Assembly: GCA_016710235.1 (NCBI GenBank)
Contig: JADJLG010000001.1
Span: 2,531,501-2,595,500 of the forward strand
DNA length: 64,000 nt
Direction: 5' to 3'
DNA from: Saprospiraceae bacterium
GTDB taxonomy: Bacteria > Bacteroidota > Bacteroidia > Chitinophagales > Saprospiraceae
Shown: piece by piece, positions 26,984 to 36,098 of the stretch
How positions within the stretch are numbered: the first letter of the stretch is position 1
Layout: each line of letters starts with the position of its first letter
Translations under genes and position numbers: made by a program
The notes under the pieces: generated by a model
Database searches by the model: none
What the model saw: only the letters and a program-made list of their open reading frames with translations
Told to the model about the DNA's origin: nothing

Positions 26984-27724
26984 ATGGATGGATTGACAGA
27001 GCAGATTTTTGGAGTTTCTACTGGTTTTATCAGGTACTCAGCCGAACATATTATCCCAATTGCAATATTTATAATAGCTACGATGTTCTGGATAGCCAGA
27101 ATGAGAACTAAACCAGAAAAGCAAAGACACCGGTCTGCGTTTTACTTTTCGCTTGTACTGGCAGCTAGTATTGTGATCAGTACATTAATAAAGGTAATGC
27201 GTGGAGAATTTATTTGGAAGGAAGATTTACCTTTTCATTTATGCAATATCTTGGCTTTGTTGTTTCCATTTGCTTTAAAGTACAACAGGAGGTGGTTTTA
27301 TGGAGTGCTATACTTTTGGGTAATTGTGGGGACATTCCAGGCGATTCTTACACCGGATTTAAAGGAAAGATTCCCCCATTTTATATTTTTTAGATATTGG
27401 TTGGTGCACTGTGGCCTGGTTAGCATCGTTTTATATGGAATTGTATGCCTGTCATGGAAAATCCGTGCTAAGGATATCGTGAATGCAATTCTTGGTGCAA
27501 ACGTCTACATGGTCTTTTCTTTTATAGTGAACTATTTTTCTGGTGGAAATTACTTCTTTACTATGCATAAACCGGAGTCAGCCTCACTTTTGGATCATAT
27601 AGGACCTTGGCCGTGGTATTTGCTTTCCGGCCAACTGGTCATGTTTGTGTTATTTTGTCTGGCTTATGTTCCAATTTTAGTATACAAAATGAGACAGAAA
27701 GAAGTTTCCCAGCTTGGATTCTAA
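26984..27724 (+). CDS. YwaF / TIGR02206-type integral membrane protein
   Basis: A 246-residue protein with about six or seven membrane segments. The hallmark LPFHLCNILALLFPFALKYN and the following FWVIVGTFQAILTPDL segment fit the TIGR02206 (YwaF-like) family. The function of the family is unknown. It stands alone between lolA (divergent) and the YceI cluster, with no clear operon partner. Confidence 0.85.
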   Translation: MDGLTEQIFGVSTGFIRYSAEHIIPIAIFIIATMFWIARMRTKPEKQRHRSAFYFSLVLAASIVISTLIKVMRGEFIWKEDLPFHLCNILALLFPFALKYNRRWFYGVLYFWVIVGTFQAILTPDLKERFPHFIFFRYWLVHCGLVSIVLYGIVCLSWKIRAKDIVNAILGANVYMVFSFIVNYFSGGNYFFTMHKPESASLLDHIGPWPWYLLSGQLVMFVLFCLAYVPILVYKMRQKEVSQLGF

Positions 27725-28054
27725 GATCGTTTCCTTACTCATTTATAGCAAGAGCTTGACTTTTTTAATAAAAGCCTATTCGTCATTGCAACAATGCATA
27801 TCTGAGCAATTGTCTAAGGCATTATAGGGATAGTGGTTTGCTTCATCATTATGAGAGATTTTTGAAAAATTCCGGTAATCCCAATCTTGGTCGAAAATTC
27901 GAATTTCAGTTCGCTACAGAATTATATTTTGCTATTAACAATAAATTAACTAAAAAACCAATAAAAAGTCGTTTTAATTTGAACTTTGCGCTTAAACCAA
28001 GCATTATTATAATAAAAGATATAAAAATCTTTAAATCATTTAAATAATCTTAAA
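27725..28054. other. AT-rich spacer, no supported gene
   Basis: Between the YwaF-like gene and the first YceI gene. A short frame at 27838-28047 lacks family similarity and has low-complexity AT-driven composition. I see no hairpin terminator or clear consensus promoter, although the first YceI promoter should lie in this stretch. Confidence 0.4.
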
Positions 28055-28648
28055 ATGGCAAATCAATCAAAATCATTTTTCTATTTTCTTAGTTTCTTTT
28101 TGCTGGGTGTTTTTCTACCAAAATTGACAATGGCTCAAGGCCAACTCAGATTTGGTGCTGTCAAGTTGGATATCAGTGGTACTTCAACGCTCCATGATTG
28201 GGAAATTAAATCAACAGACGGGGTAGGCTCAGCTGTCTTGGTTTTTAATAAGTCGGGTAATTTGACCAATGTGAATTCTATCCAATTTACCACCAATGCA
28301 AAATCTCTCAAAAGTGAGAGTAGCATCATGGATAATAATACTTACAGTGCCCTTAATGCAAACAAATTTCCACAAATCTCTTTTGTTGGAAACTCTACCA
28401 AGGTAGTGAGTACAGATGGTGTAAAACACAGTATAACTGTTTCAGGAAAGCTAACGATTGCAGGCACAACACTTCCCGTTGAGCTCTATGCTGTAGGGAT
28501 GCTGACCGGAGACAAAACACTTACAATTAGCTGTACAAAGATCATCGACATGAAAGCCTGGGGAGTAAAGCCACCAACTTTCATGATGGGTGCGATGAAG
28601 ACTGGTAAAGATGTTGTCATCAAATTTCAATCTAATTTACAGAAATAA
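28055..28648 (+). CDS. YceI family periplasmic protein
   Basis: A 197-residue protein with a signal peptide (about residues 1-28, ending MAQG). The YceI lipocalin-like barrel shows as KLDISGTSTLHDWEIKS, LKSESSIMDNNTYSALNANK, FPQISFVGNSTKV, and a C-terminal KAWGVKPPTFMMGAMKTGKD. YceI proteins bind isoprenoid or polyprenyl-type lipids in a hydrophobic pocket in the periplasm. It is 30 bases upstream of the barrel protein gene and probably co-transcribed with it. A second, more diverged YceI-like gene follows at 30103. Confidence 0.92.
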   Translation: MANQSKSFFYFLSFFLLGVFLPKLTMAQGQLRFGAVKLDISGTSTLHDWEIKSTDGVGSAVLVFNKSGNLTNVNSIQFTTNAKSLKSESSIMDNNTYSALNANKFPQISFVGNSTKVVSTDGVKHSITVSGKLTIAGTTLPVELYAVGMLTGDKTLTISCTKIIDMKAWGVKPPTFMMGAMKTGKDVVIKFQSNLQK

Positions 28649-28678
28649 ATCTATTTTTTAACAAATAAACTTAATCAA

Positions 28679-30025
28679 ATGAAACAGATTTTAAACAGAA
28701 TCAAATCTTTATTGCTGCTTGCAATTTTACCCTCTTTTCTATTTGCGCAATATAGCATACAATTACAGCCGAGTGAGTTGCCAAACTGGCGTCCATACAA
28801 TCAAGACGGAATAAATGTGTTCGAACCTCAAAAGAATTTGAACACAGGGGAGTTTACAAGGGGAATCCGCTTTGGGGCGGGATTTACTCAACAATTTCAG
28901 AGCTTGAGTCATGAAAATGCATCCGGTGCAGCAGCTTTGTATCCTAGACTTGCCTCCGGCTTTTCGATCGCACAAGCCAATCTATATATGGATGCAGTGT
29001 TAGCAGAAGGAATTACATTAAATGTGACCACATATCTTTCTGCCCGACACCATAACGAAGCTTGGGTAAAAGGTGGTTATATCCAGGTAGATAAACTTCC
29101 TTTTAAAGGTATGTTCTGGGACAAGCTCATGAATAAAATGACATTCAAATTAGGTCATATGGAGATCAATTACGGAGATCAGCACTTCAGAAGATCTGAT
29201 GGTGGTCATACCCTTTACAATCCTTTCATAGAAAATTACATTATGGATGCTTTCGCAACAGAAGTCGCAGGAGAAGCATATTATCATGCGGGTCCATTCC
29301 TAGGAATGGTAGGTGTTTCAAATGGACTTATCAATGGAGGATATCAAAAATCATACTTACTAACACAAACTGGCGTTGATTCAAGCAAATATTTGAAACG
29401 CAATCCTTCTGTTTATGCAAAACTAGCTTGGCAGAATCATATCACTGATCATATTCAAGCACGGATAGGACTATCTGGCTACTTCAACAAGCATGATGGA
29501 AGGAGTACTTTATATGGTGGAGACCGTACTGGAAGCAATTATTTCTTTGTGTTGGAACCTGCGAATGCTACCTCCAAAGACAATGCATTTTCTGGACGAT
29601 ATAACCCTTCATTTACGAATGAAATCAGAGCTATCCAACTAAATGCATTTGTGAAAGCATATGGATTTGAACTTTTCGGAACTTTTGAGAATGCTGCAGG
29701 TAAAACAAACAGAGAAATCTATGTAACAAATGCAGACGCCAGAAGTGCAAATCAAATTGCAATTGACTTGGTTTACAGATTTTGTAAAAACGAAAACTTT
29801 TTTGTCGGAGCAAGATACAATTCAGTTTCTGGAAAGTTGATAGCCGAGAATCAAGACAAGCAAAAAATTGACCGAATAGCATTGGGTGCCGGTTGGTTAG
29901 TAACCAAGAGTATTATGTTAAAAGGAGAGTACGTGCAACAGAAATATACTGATTTTCCAAAAGCTAACATCTATGACGGAGGAAAATTCAATGGTGTAAC
30001 TGTTGAGGCAGTTGTGGGTTTTTAA
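28679..30025 (+). CDS. Predicted outer-membrane beta-barrel protein
   Basis: A 448-residue protein with a signal peptide ending LFAQ (about residue 23). The mature part is a series of amphipathic strands with aromatic girdles (FKLGHMEINYGDQHFRR, KLAWQNHITDHIQARIGLSG, FFVGARYNSVSGKLI) and ends in a phenylalanine (VEAVVGF), typical of barrels inserted by BAM. I do not recognise the exact family; a porin or transporter is likely. It sits between two YceI-type genes, so a role in moving a lipid-like ligand is possible but inferred. The transcript probably ends at the strong hairpin just downstream. Confidence 0.75.
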   Translation: MKQILNRIKSLLLLAILPSFLFAQYSIQLQPSELPNWRPYNQDGINVFEPQKNLNTGEFTRGIRFGAGFTQQFQSLSHENASGAAALYPRLASGFSIAQANLYMDAVLAEGITLNVTTYLSARHHNEAWVKGGYIQVDKLPFKGMFWDKLMNKMTFKLGHMEINYGDQHFRRSDGGHTLYNPFIENYIMDAFATEVAGEAYYHAGPFLGMVGVSNGLINGGYQKSYLLTQTGVDSSKYLKRNPSVYAKLAWQNHITDHIQARIGLSGYFNKHDGRSTLYGGDRTGSNYFFVLEPANATSKDNAFSGRYNPSFTNEIRAIQLNAFVKAYGFELFGTFENAAGKTNREIYVTNADARSANQIAIDLVYRFCKNENFFVGARYNSVSGKLIAENQDKQKIDRIALGAGWLVTKSIMLKGEYVQQKYTDFPKANIYDGGKFNGVTVEAVVGF

Positions 30026-30047
30026 GTGATTTTGTTTAAAAATTTTT

Positions 30048-30080
30048 GGTCAGGGCAAGAGGAATTGCCCTGACCATATT
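30048..30080 (+). terminator. Terminator after the barrel gene
   Basis: GGTCAGGGCAA and TTGCCCTGACC form a perfect 11-base stem with a GAGGAA loop, followed by ATATTTT and preceded by AAAAATTTTT, so it may act on both strands. The diverged YceI gene starts about 25 bases further on, so some read-through to it is plausible. Confidence 0.75.
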
Positions 30081-30102
30081 TTAAAGTTTAAACTTACTAG
30101 CT

Positions 30103-30702
30103 TTGAAATTAAAAGTTGTTGTAATAGTTTCTGTGCTGTGCTCTGTTTCATTTTTTGGATTTGAGAATTTGAATAACCTAACCGGTAAAAAATGGTTAGT
30201 TTTACCAAGTAGCCATCTTCAAGTTACCGGATTTACGAATATTAACCAATTCAAATGCGAAATTGTGAATTACAGCATTCCCGATACCATATTTGTTGCC
30301 TCAAAGGCTCCAAAGGTACAATTGAAAGGTGATCTTTGCATTGGTGTTCAAAGTTTTAATTGCCACAATCCATTAATTACCAGGGATATGGTTTCAACGT
30401 TGAAGGGGAAAGTATTTCCTTATATGACGATTCGATTTTTATCTCTAAACAGCAATCCAAATTTCCAAGAATGTTCTGATATAAAGGGTGAAGTAGAAAT
30501 CATCTTAGCCGGGGTCTCAAAATTTTTTGATATTTCTTACAATTTTGATAAAGATGACCAGTCAAATGTGTTGATGAGTGGTGTAAAAACCTTAAGCTTC
30601 GCTGATTTTAATTTACAACCACCTATAAAAATGGGGGGCGCTATCAAAACGAAGCAAACATTAATAGTAGAATTTACTCTTAAGTTAAAGCCGTTACCAT
30701 AG
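30103..30702 (+). CDS. Diverged YceI-like periplasmic protein
   Basis: A 199-residue protein. The likely start is TTG, since no ATG is in frame close upstream and the next residues KLKVVVIVSVLCSVSFF form a signal peptide. The body follows YceI order: SSHLQVTGFTNINQFKCEI near the start, VFPYMTIRFLSLNSNPNF in the middle, and DFNLQPPIKMGGAIKTKQTL at the end. Substitutions and extra cysteines (Cys in FKCEI, DLCIG, FNCHN, QECSD) set it apart from the first YceI gene. It probably binds a different ligand. The placement with the barrel gene suggests one functional unit. Confidence 0.7.
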   Translation: MKLKVVVIVSVLCSVSFFGFENLNNLTGKKWLVLPSSHLQVTGFTNINQFKCEIVNYSIPDTIFVASKAPKVQLKGDLCIGVQSFNCHNPLITRDMVSTLKGKVFPYMTIRFLSLNSNPNFQECSDIKGEVEIILAGVSKFFDISYNFDKDDQSNVLMSGVKTLSFADFNLQPPIKMGGAIKTKQTLIVEFTLKLKPLP

Positions 30703-30852
30703 TTTGAATACCGCTAATGATGGTTTGAACATCCAATAATTGACTTATTAAGAAACAAGGATGGCAGTCAGTCCAGCTTGTAAGCAATCAGGGTAAATAT
30801 TGATTTTTTCAAAAAATCAATTCCAAAATTTACTTCTTCTTAGCATGTACCT

Positions 30853-30860
30853 TAAATTTG
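30853..30860 (+). promoter_or_regulatory. Putative -7 box of the DUF1800/DUF1501 operon
   Basis: TAAATTTG fits TAnnTTTG and lies 22 bases before the ATG at 30883. No convincing -33 box is seen. An AT-only palindrome lies at 30799-30821. Confidence 0.35.
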
Positions 30861-30882
30861 AGGAGTAATCAAATAGAAACCA

Positions 30883-32676
30883 ATGAAAGTATTGTGCTGC
30901 GTAATTGCTCTGATATTTTTATACCCTCTTGAGCCATTTAGTCAGGCTGTGGTAATCGGTAGCAAAGATGGTCCCCCGATTAAAGTTAATTCTAGTAGTT
31001 CTTGGCAGCCATTGTACCATTTGGATAGTGCATCTGCAGAAAAAACGGTGGGTGAAACAGGCCTGATTTACAGGCAATTGACTGCAAGTAGGTTTTTGCA
31101 CCAAGCGACACTTGGCTTTGATCAAGGAGATATTGATCGGCTGACCGATCTAAATTTCGATAAATGGATTGATAATCAGGTTCGTATTAAACCCAGTTAT
31201 TACCTACCTGCTATGGACACTATCTTCAAAGAAGTATATGACTGGTACTTTAAGTTTAATACTGATTCGGCAGATGCGCCTACCTATTATAGTTATATTT
31301 ATTATAACTATGCCTTTTGGGAAAATCATTTGAAGCAAAAAGATAAGCTGAGACAAAGAATGGCTCTTGCTTTAAGTGAAATTTTTGTCATCTCTGTAAA
31401 TTCTGATCTTGGAGGTATGGGTAGGGCAGTTGCCAGCTATTATGATTTATTTATGAAACATGCTTTTGGAAATTATAAAAACCTGTTGCAAGACGTGGCT
31501 CTACACCCATCGATGGGCTACTACTTGAGTCACTTAAACAATCCTAGAGAAATTCCTGAAGAGAATATTCATCCCGATGAGAATTTTGCAAGAGAAATCA
31601 TGCAACTATTTACTATTGGATTGTATGAGTTAAACCCGGATGGCTCCAGGAAATTGGATCCCGCTGGGAATCCCATACCTACTTATGATCAAGCCGATAT
31701 TAAAGAATTGGCTAAGGTTTTTACGGGACTGAGTTTTTCAGGTGTTGTACCAAATATGTATGTTGACACCGCGTTTTTTGGAGTTAATTTTTATATAGGG
31801 GATTTTTTATTACCCATGAAAATGTACAATGAATGGCATGAACCAGGAACTAAAAAACTTGCAGACGATTATGTGATACCAGATGGTCAGCCCGGAATGA
31901 AAGACATTCAGGACGCTATCGATCATTTATTCAATCATCCCAACACGGGTCCTTTTATTTGTAAGCAACTGATTCAACGACTTATTAAATCTAATCCTTC
32001 CAGTCATTATGTAAAAAGAGTTGCAGATGTGTTTGCAGATGATGGCAGTGGTGTGCGTGGCAACTTTGAAGCAGTGTTGAAAGCTATCTTACTGGATCCT
32101 GAAGCAAGAGACTGTGAATGGTTGGAAGATCCTGCAAATGGTCAACTGCGAGAACCTATAACACGCTACACCCACTTTGCAAGTGCAACAAATCCAGAGC
32201 AGTACTACGGTCGGTATTGGAATGCCAGTATAGATTACCTCAATAATGTTGGCCAAATTCCATTGGCATCACCAACTGTCTTTAATTTCTTCTTGCCTAC
32301 TTACGCACCATTAGGACAGATCAAAGAAATGGATTTAGTAGGTCCAGAATTTCAGATTCACAATTCCAGGACTTCAATTGGTTATTTAAATATGGTCAAT
32401 TTTTGGGCAGTGTACAATTACCTCTTATATAGTTGGACAGAAAACGATCCTCCAACTTCCATTAATTTAGATGAATTCAAAAAGTACGCACGAGAGCCCG
32501 AAACTTTGATCAATAAATTGGACATGTTACTCACATATGGGAATTTATCTGATCGTACAAGAAAGATAATAGCCGAAGCAGTTGAGGAATTGGTAATTGG
32601 GGATTATCGAGAGGATCGCGTCAGGTTGGCTTTATATTTAATTTCAATTTCACCTGATTTCGCAATCATTAAATAA
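30883..32676 (+). CDS. DUF1800 family exported protein
   Basis: A 597-residue protein with an N-terminal signal peptide ending near PFSQA. The DUF1800 signature appears as TASRFLHQATLGFDQGDIDR, followed by a helical body with HPDENFAREIMQLFTIGLYE and a conserved GPFICKQLIQRLIKSNPS segment. The biochemical role of DUF1800 proteins is not known. They are almost always paired with DUF1501 proteins, as here, where the next gene begins eight bases later. The pairing predicts that the two proteins work together in the envelope. Confidence 0.92.
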   Translation: MKVLCCVIALIFLYPLEPFSQAVVIGSKDGPPIKVNSSSSWQPLYHLDSASAEKTVGETGLIYRQLTASRFLHQATLGFDQGDIDRLTDLNFDKWIDNQVRIKPSYYLPAMDTIFKEVYDWYFKFNTDSADAPTYYSYIYYNYAFWENHLKQKDKLRQRMALALSEIFVISVNSDLGGMGRAVASYYDLFMKHAFGNYKNLLQDVALHPSMGYYLSHLNNPREIPEENIHPDENFAREIMQLFTIGLYELNPDGSRKLDPAGNPIPTYDQADIKELAKVFTGLSFSGVVPNMYVDTAFFGVNFYIGDFLLPMKMYNEWHEPGTKKLADDYVIPDGQPGMKDIQDAIDHLFNHPNTGPFICKQLIQRLIKSNPSSHYVKRVADVFADDGSGVRGNFEAVLKAILLDPEARDCEWLEDPANGQLREPITRYTHFASATNPEQYYGRYWNASIDYLNNVGQIPLASPTVFNFFLPTYAPLGQIKEMDLVGPEFQIHNSRTSIGYLNMVNFWAVYNYLLYSWTENDPPTSINLDEFKKYAREPETLINKLDMLLTYGNLSDRTRKIIAEAVEELVIGDYREDRVRLALYLISISPDFAIIK

Positions 32677-32684
32677 GCACAGCA

Positions 32685-34094
32685 ATGAAAAATCAAAAAA
32701 TCAATCGCAGGAATTTTATGGGTTCTATGAGCTGTGCAGCTCTTGGTTATGCAACGCTTTCGAATTCTATACTAAATTTAAAAGCAATTAATGCTCTGGC
32801 TTCTGCAAACTCAGCCCTAGACCCTGGGTACAAAGCTTTAGTATGTATCATGAAATCAGGAGGAAATGACTCTTATAATATGCTGGTTCCAACTACTCCG
32901 GATGAATACAAATTGTATAAAGAAACAAGGTCGCAAATTGCTTTGGATTCGAAAGATATTTTGAGTTTGAATACCATCAACACTCCTGGCAGGACCTTTG
33001 GGCTTCATCCTTCCATGACCGGAATCAGAAAAATGTTTAATGAGGGAAAGGTTTCATTTATTTCTAATATAGGAACATTAGTTGAGCCTGTAAAACGCGA
33101 TCAGGTTTATTTGCAGAATGCCAAATTACCTCTTGGGTTACTGTCACATTCTGATCAGAGCCAACAATGGCAGACAGCTGTGCTCAATGATCGCGCTTCC
33201 TCCGGATGGGGAGGAAGGATGGCTGATTTGATTAAAGATCAAAATAGAGAACAGAATATTTCAATGAATATTTCAATCTCCGGTACCAACTTGTTTCAAG
33301 AAGGAAATGAAACGATTGAATATGTGATAGATCGTAGGGAGGGAAGCACAGGTATAACCGGATATGGAGCACAAGGAGAGTGGGATTATTTTAATAAAGC
33401 GAGAACGAGGGCCTTGGATTCATTGATCGACCATAATTATAAGGATATATTCCAGAAAGCTTATATGGATGTAATCAGGAGTGGGAGAGACGGTCATTTG
33501 AAGTTTAGTGAGGCACTAGGATCTGTTCCGGAATTCCAAACAGTGTATTCAGAGACTGAGCTTTCCGATTCGCTTAAAATGATAGCAAGGACAATCGCAA
33601 GTCATGAAAAATTAGGTTTTAAACGCCAAATATTTTTTGTAGATTATTATGGATGGGATCACCATGACGAAGTTTTACAGAATCAATTGGACATGCTGGG
33701 AGAAGTCGATGATGCAATGACTAGTTTTTATAATACTCTGGAGGAACTTAATCTTACAAGACAGGTTACTACCTTTACAGTTTCTGAATTTGGAAGATCT
33801 CTAACTTCTAATGGAAATGGTACTGATCATGCCTGGGGTGGCAATGTGATGGTGATGGGAGGTGATTTATTTGGGTCAAGAATTTTTGGCACATATCCCT
33901 CCATGGATTTGCAGGATGAGTTGAATGTGTATGATGGTGTATTGATACCTACCACTCCGGTTGATTTATATTTTGCAGAGCTCGCACTTTGGATGGGTGT
34001 TTCAAGAAACGATCTTGCTTATTTATTTCCAAATCTATCCAATGTGTACAATATCAATTCTGGGGCAGCGCCGCTTGGATTTTTGCATCTTTAA
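32685..34094 (+). CDS. DUF1501 family protein with Tat-type signal
   Basis: A 469-residue protein. The N-terminus NRRNFMGSMSCAALGYATLS is a twin-arginine signal, implying export in a folded state, possibly with a metal. The DUF1501 body, related to the alkaline-phosphatase/sulfatase fold, shows as CIMKSGGNDSYNMLVPTTPD, GLHPSMTG, LGLLSHSDQSQQWQTA, and FFVDYYGWDHHDEVLQNQLD near residue 320, then TVSEFGRSLTSNGNGTDHAWG with clustered His/Asp likely to bind metal. Enzymatic activity is not established. It is in an operon with DUF1800 upstream and a T9SS protein 12 bases downstream. Confidence 0.92.
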   Translation: MKNQKINRRNFMGSMSCAALGYATLSNSILNLKAINALASANSALDPGYKALVCIMKSGGNDSYNMLVPTTPDEYKLYKETRSQIALDSKDILSLNTINTPGRTFGLHPSMTGIRKMFNEGKVSFISNIGTLVEPVKRDQVYLQNAKLPLGLLSHSDQSQQWQTAVLNDRASSGWGGRMADLIKDQNREQNISMNISISGTNLFQEGNETIEYVIDRREGSTGITGYGAQGEWDYFNKARTRALDSLIDHNYKDIFQKAYMDVIRSGRDGHLKFSEALGSVPEFQTVYSETELSDSLKMIARTIASHEKLGFKRQIFFVDYYGWDHHDEVLQNQLDMLGEVDDAMTSFYNTLEELNLTRQVTTFTVSEFGRSLTSNGNGTDHAWGGNVMVMGGDLFGSRIFGTYPSMDLQDELNVYDGVLIPTTPVDLYFAELALWMGVSRNDLAYLFPNLSNVYNINSGAAPLGFLHL

Positions 34095-34106
34095 ATTTAA
34101 GGTAAA

Positions 34107-34874
34107 ATGAAGAAATTAATTATACTCATTATTTGTATTTTTCAAATTGATCAAACAGTTCTTTCAGCTCAATGCTTTGAGGACAGACATTCGACCAACT
34201 GGTTTGATGGCTGGGTTTCTTGTAGTGTCTCAGCTAGCCCAAATCCTGCGTTGAAATCAGGTCATTGGATACTGTATGACTTAACAGCCTTGTATAAAAT
34301 TTCATCATTCCGTATTTGGAATACGAATGATCCGCAACATCTGGATTGGGGAACCAGCAAACTCCACATCAGTTATTCAGAAGACAGTATAATCTGGAAG
34401 AATGTTGGAGATGTCACATTAGAAAAAGCTAGTGGAAGCAATACGTATGAAGGTTCAGATTGGATACCATTGGATATCCCAAAGGCAAAGTACATTTTGT
34501 TGACTTCTAAAGAAAGTTTTGGTGGTAGCTGTCATGGATTCGCTGAAGTAAATTTTCAAGCAGAGAAAGTTAAAATTAATACAGCCAGCAAAGATGAATT
34601 ATCAATACCAAAACCACTTTCATTGGTGCTAACTCCAAATCCATTTTCACAATTGCTTCGTTTAAACATTCAAGATGCTATTCCCGGAAATTATATTCTC
34701 AATGTACATAACTCAATCGGAGACCTCGTTGATTTTAGAAAAGTAAGTGTACAAAGTGGTGAGGAAAGTCTGGAAGTTGATGCGCGTTCTTGGCCCGCAG
34801 GATCTTATGTATTTACATTGACAAATGATAAAATGCAAGTGAGAATTGTTGGAATTAAAATGGCACCTCAATAG
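34107..34874 (+). CDS. Discoidin-like protein with T9SS type A sorting tail
   Basis: A 255-residue protein with a signal peptide ending LSAQ (about residue 23). Residues about 24-150 resemble an F5/8-type (discoidin) carbohydrate-binding jelly-roll: GHWILYDLTALYKISSFRIW, WGTSKLHISYSED, and YILLTSKESFGGSCHGFAEV. The last 80 residues form a T9SS type A tail (LVLTPNPFSQLLRL...GSYVFTLTND). It is last in the DUF1800-DUF1501 operon and is probably secreted to the surface. That DUF1800/DUF1501 assist its assembly or glycan attachment is a guess from order only. Confidence 0.82.
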   Translation: MKKLIILIICIFQIDQTVLSAQCFEDRHSTNWFDGWVSCSVSASPNPALKSGHWILYDLTALYKISSFRIWNTNDPQHLDWGTSKLHISYSEDSIIWKNVGDVTLEKASGSNTYEGSDWIPLDIPKAKYILLTSKESFGGSCHGFAEVNFQAEKVKINTASKDELSIPKPLSLVLTPNPFSQLLRLNIQDAIPGNYILNVHNSIGDLVDFRKVSVQSGEESLEVDARSWPAGSYVFTLTNDKMQVRIVGIKMAPQ

Positions 34875-34903
34875 GAGTACGCGTAATTTTTAATGTTGTA
34901 AAA

Positions 34904-35581
34904 TTACTCCTCCAGTAAATCGGGTCTTAAAGTTTTGGTTTTTTTAAATGATTCCTCTTGTCTCCATTCCTCAATATTTTTAGCATGTCCAGACAGTAGT
35001 ATTTCAGGAACAGGATAACCTCTGAAATCTGCTGGTCTTGTATATACCGGTGGAGCGAGAAGTTTATCTTGAAATGAATCTGTCAAAGCGGATGTTTCAT
35101 CATTGAGTACCCCGGGAATTAATCTACCTATTGTATCTACCAAGACCGCTGCAGCAAGTTCTCCACCACTCAAAACATAATCCCCAATCGATATTTCCAT
35201 TGTAATCCAATGATCTCTTACCCGTTGATCAATGCCTTTATAATGCCCACATATCAACAATAAGTTATCTTTCAAAGAGAGTTTGTTTGCTGTCTGTTGA
35301 GTCAATGTTTTGCCATCTGGGCTTAAATAAACAATTTCGTCATATTTTGACTGACTCTTTAGTTTTTCTATACAATTTACAAGAGGTTCTGCCATCAATA
35401 CCATCCCGGCACCACCACCAAAAGCATAATCATCAATTTGTTTATACTGGCCAAGACCATAATCGCGTAAGTCAATTAAGTTAATCTCGAGTAAACCCTT
35501 TTCATTTGCTCGTTTTAGAATACTATGCGAAAATGGGCCTTGCAATAATTCTGGGACTGCTGCAATAATATCAATTTTCAT
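34904..35581 (-). CDS. trmD: tRNA (guanine37-N1)-methyltransferase
   Basis: A 225-residue protein of normal TrmD length. It starts MKIDIIAAVPELLQGPFSHS and has FGGGAGMVLMAEP, LICGHYKGIDQRV, and SIGDYVLSGGELAAAVLVDT, the trefoil-knot SAM-binding region with the catalytic Asp in a C-terminal segment. TrmD methylates G37 of tRNAs with G36 and prevents frameshifting. It is not next to rpsP/rimM/rplS as in many bacteria, though split arrangements are common in Bacteroidota. It is convergent with the discoidin-like gene. Confidence 0.96.
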   Translation of the reverse strand: MKIDIIAAVPELLQGPFSHSILKRANEKGLLEINLIDLRDYGLGQYKQIDDYAFGGGAGMVLMAEPLVNCIEKLKSQSKYDEIVYLSPDGKTLTQQTANKLSLKDNLLLICGHYKGIDQRVRDHWITMEISIGDYVLSGGELAAAVLVDTIGRLIPGVLNDETSALTDSFQDKLLAPPVYTRPADFRGYPVPEILLSGHAKNIEEWRQEESFKKTKTLRPDLLEE

Positions 35582-36034
35582 CTCCGTAGTTTGTTGCTAA
35601 TGTATTATTTTTTAATTTAAACATGACATTAAAAATTTCTTTTAATAAAAAATCAATTTTCGACTTCTTGAAAAATTGATTAAAATTTGGAATTAACATC
35701 AATATTAATGTTGAAGATCAATCCAGCAAAAAATTGACTTCAATATTAATCTATGACGCAAAGCTTAATTTTTAAGGATGGCTCAATTTTAATTTAGCTA
35801 ATTTCGGATTCACTCCGTTTTACCATTGTTGACCCAATTGAAAAAAAGACAAAAGTATACTCTCTTTAAAGTAATTACAATGACGCGCAAAGTTTAGCTC
35901 AGATCACTCATTATCGCGTGAAATCAAGCACTCGATAATCGCATTGCCAAACCATTCGATCAGCCCAAAAAGCTTTATTTTATAATAATTTGAGTCTCTC
36001 TACGATCTCCAAACCTAAACCCTGCTAAAAAAAA
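35582..36034. other. AT-rich spacer between trmD and the FKBP gene, no gene seen
   Basis: No supported reading frame is present. A perfect ten-base inverted repeat AATCAATTTT/AAAATTGATT lies at 35651-35681, and TCAATATTAAT occurs twice (35699-35709 and 35740-35750). These could be regulatory for trmD, but AT-rich chance is just as likely. Confidence 0.4.
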
Positions 36035-36082
36035 TGCCTCAGAAAATTCTTTGATATAAATACTAAGAAGTTTTCAGAGGCA
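36035..36082 (-). terminator. Terminator of the FKBP gene
   Basis: On the minus strand TGCCTCTGAAAA pairs with TTTTCTGAGGCA with one mismatch, extended by CTTCTT/AAGAA, and an eight-T run follows. It lies just past the FKBP stop. Confidence 0.75.
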
Positions 36083-36098
36083 TCTTTAATCATTTAGA

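Noticed and set aside
27838..28047. 69-codon plus-strand frame in the spacer before the first YceI gene
   Set aside because: Low-complexity Lys/Asn/Ile-rich composition driven by AT content, no signal or domain, and it occupies the region where the YceI promoter should be.
30799..30821. AT-only palindrome before the DUF1800 gene considered as a terminator
   Set aside because: It has almost no loop and only A-T pairs, so it is unlikely to form a stable hairpin; kept only as a remark.
34883..34907. Hairpin GTAATTTT/AAAATTAC at the convergent end of the discoidin-like and trmD genes
   Set aside because: Weak AT stem overlapping the trmD stop, with no clear T-run.
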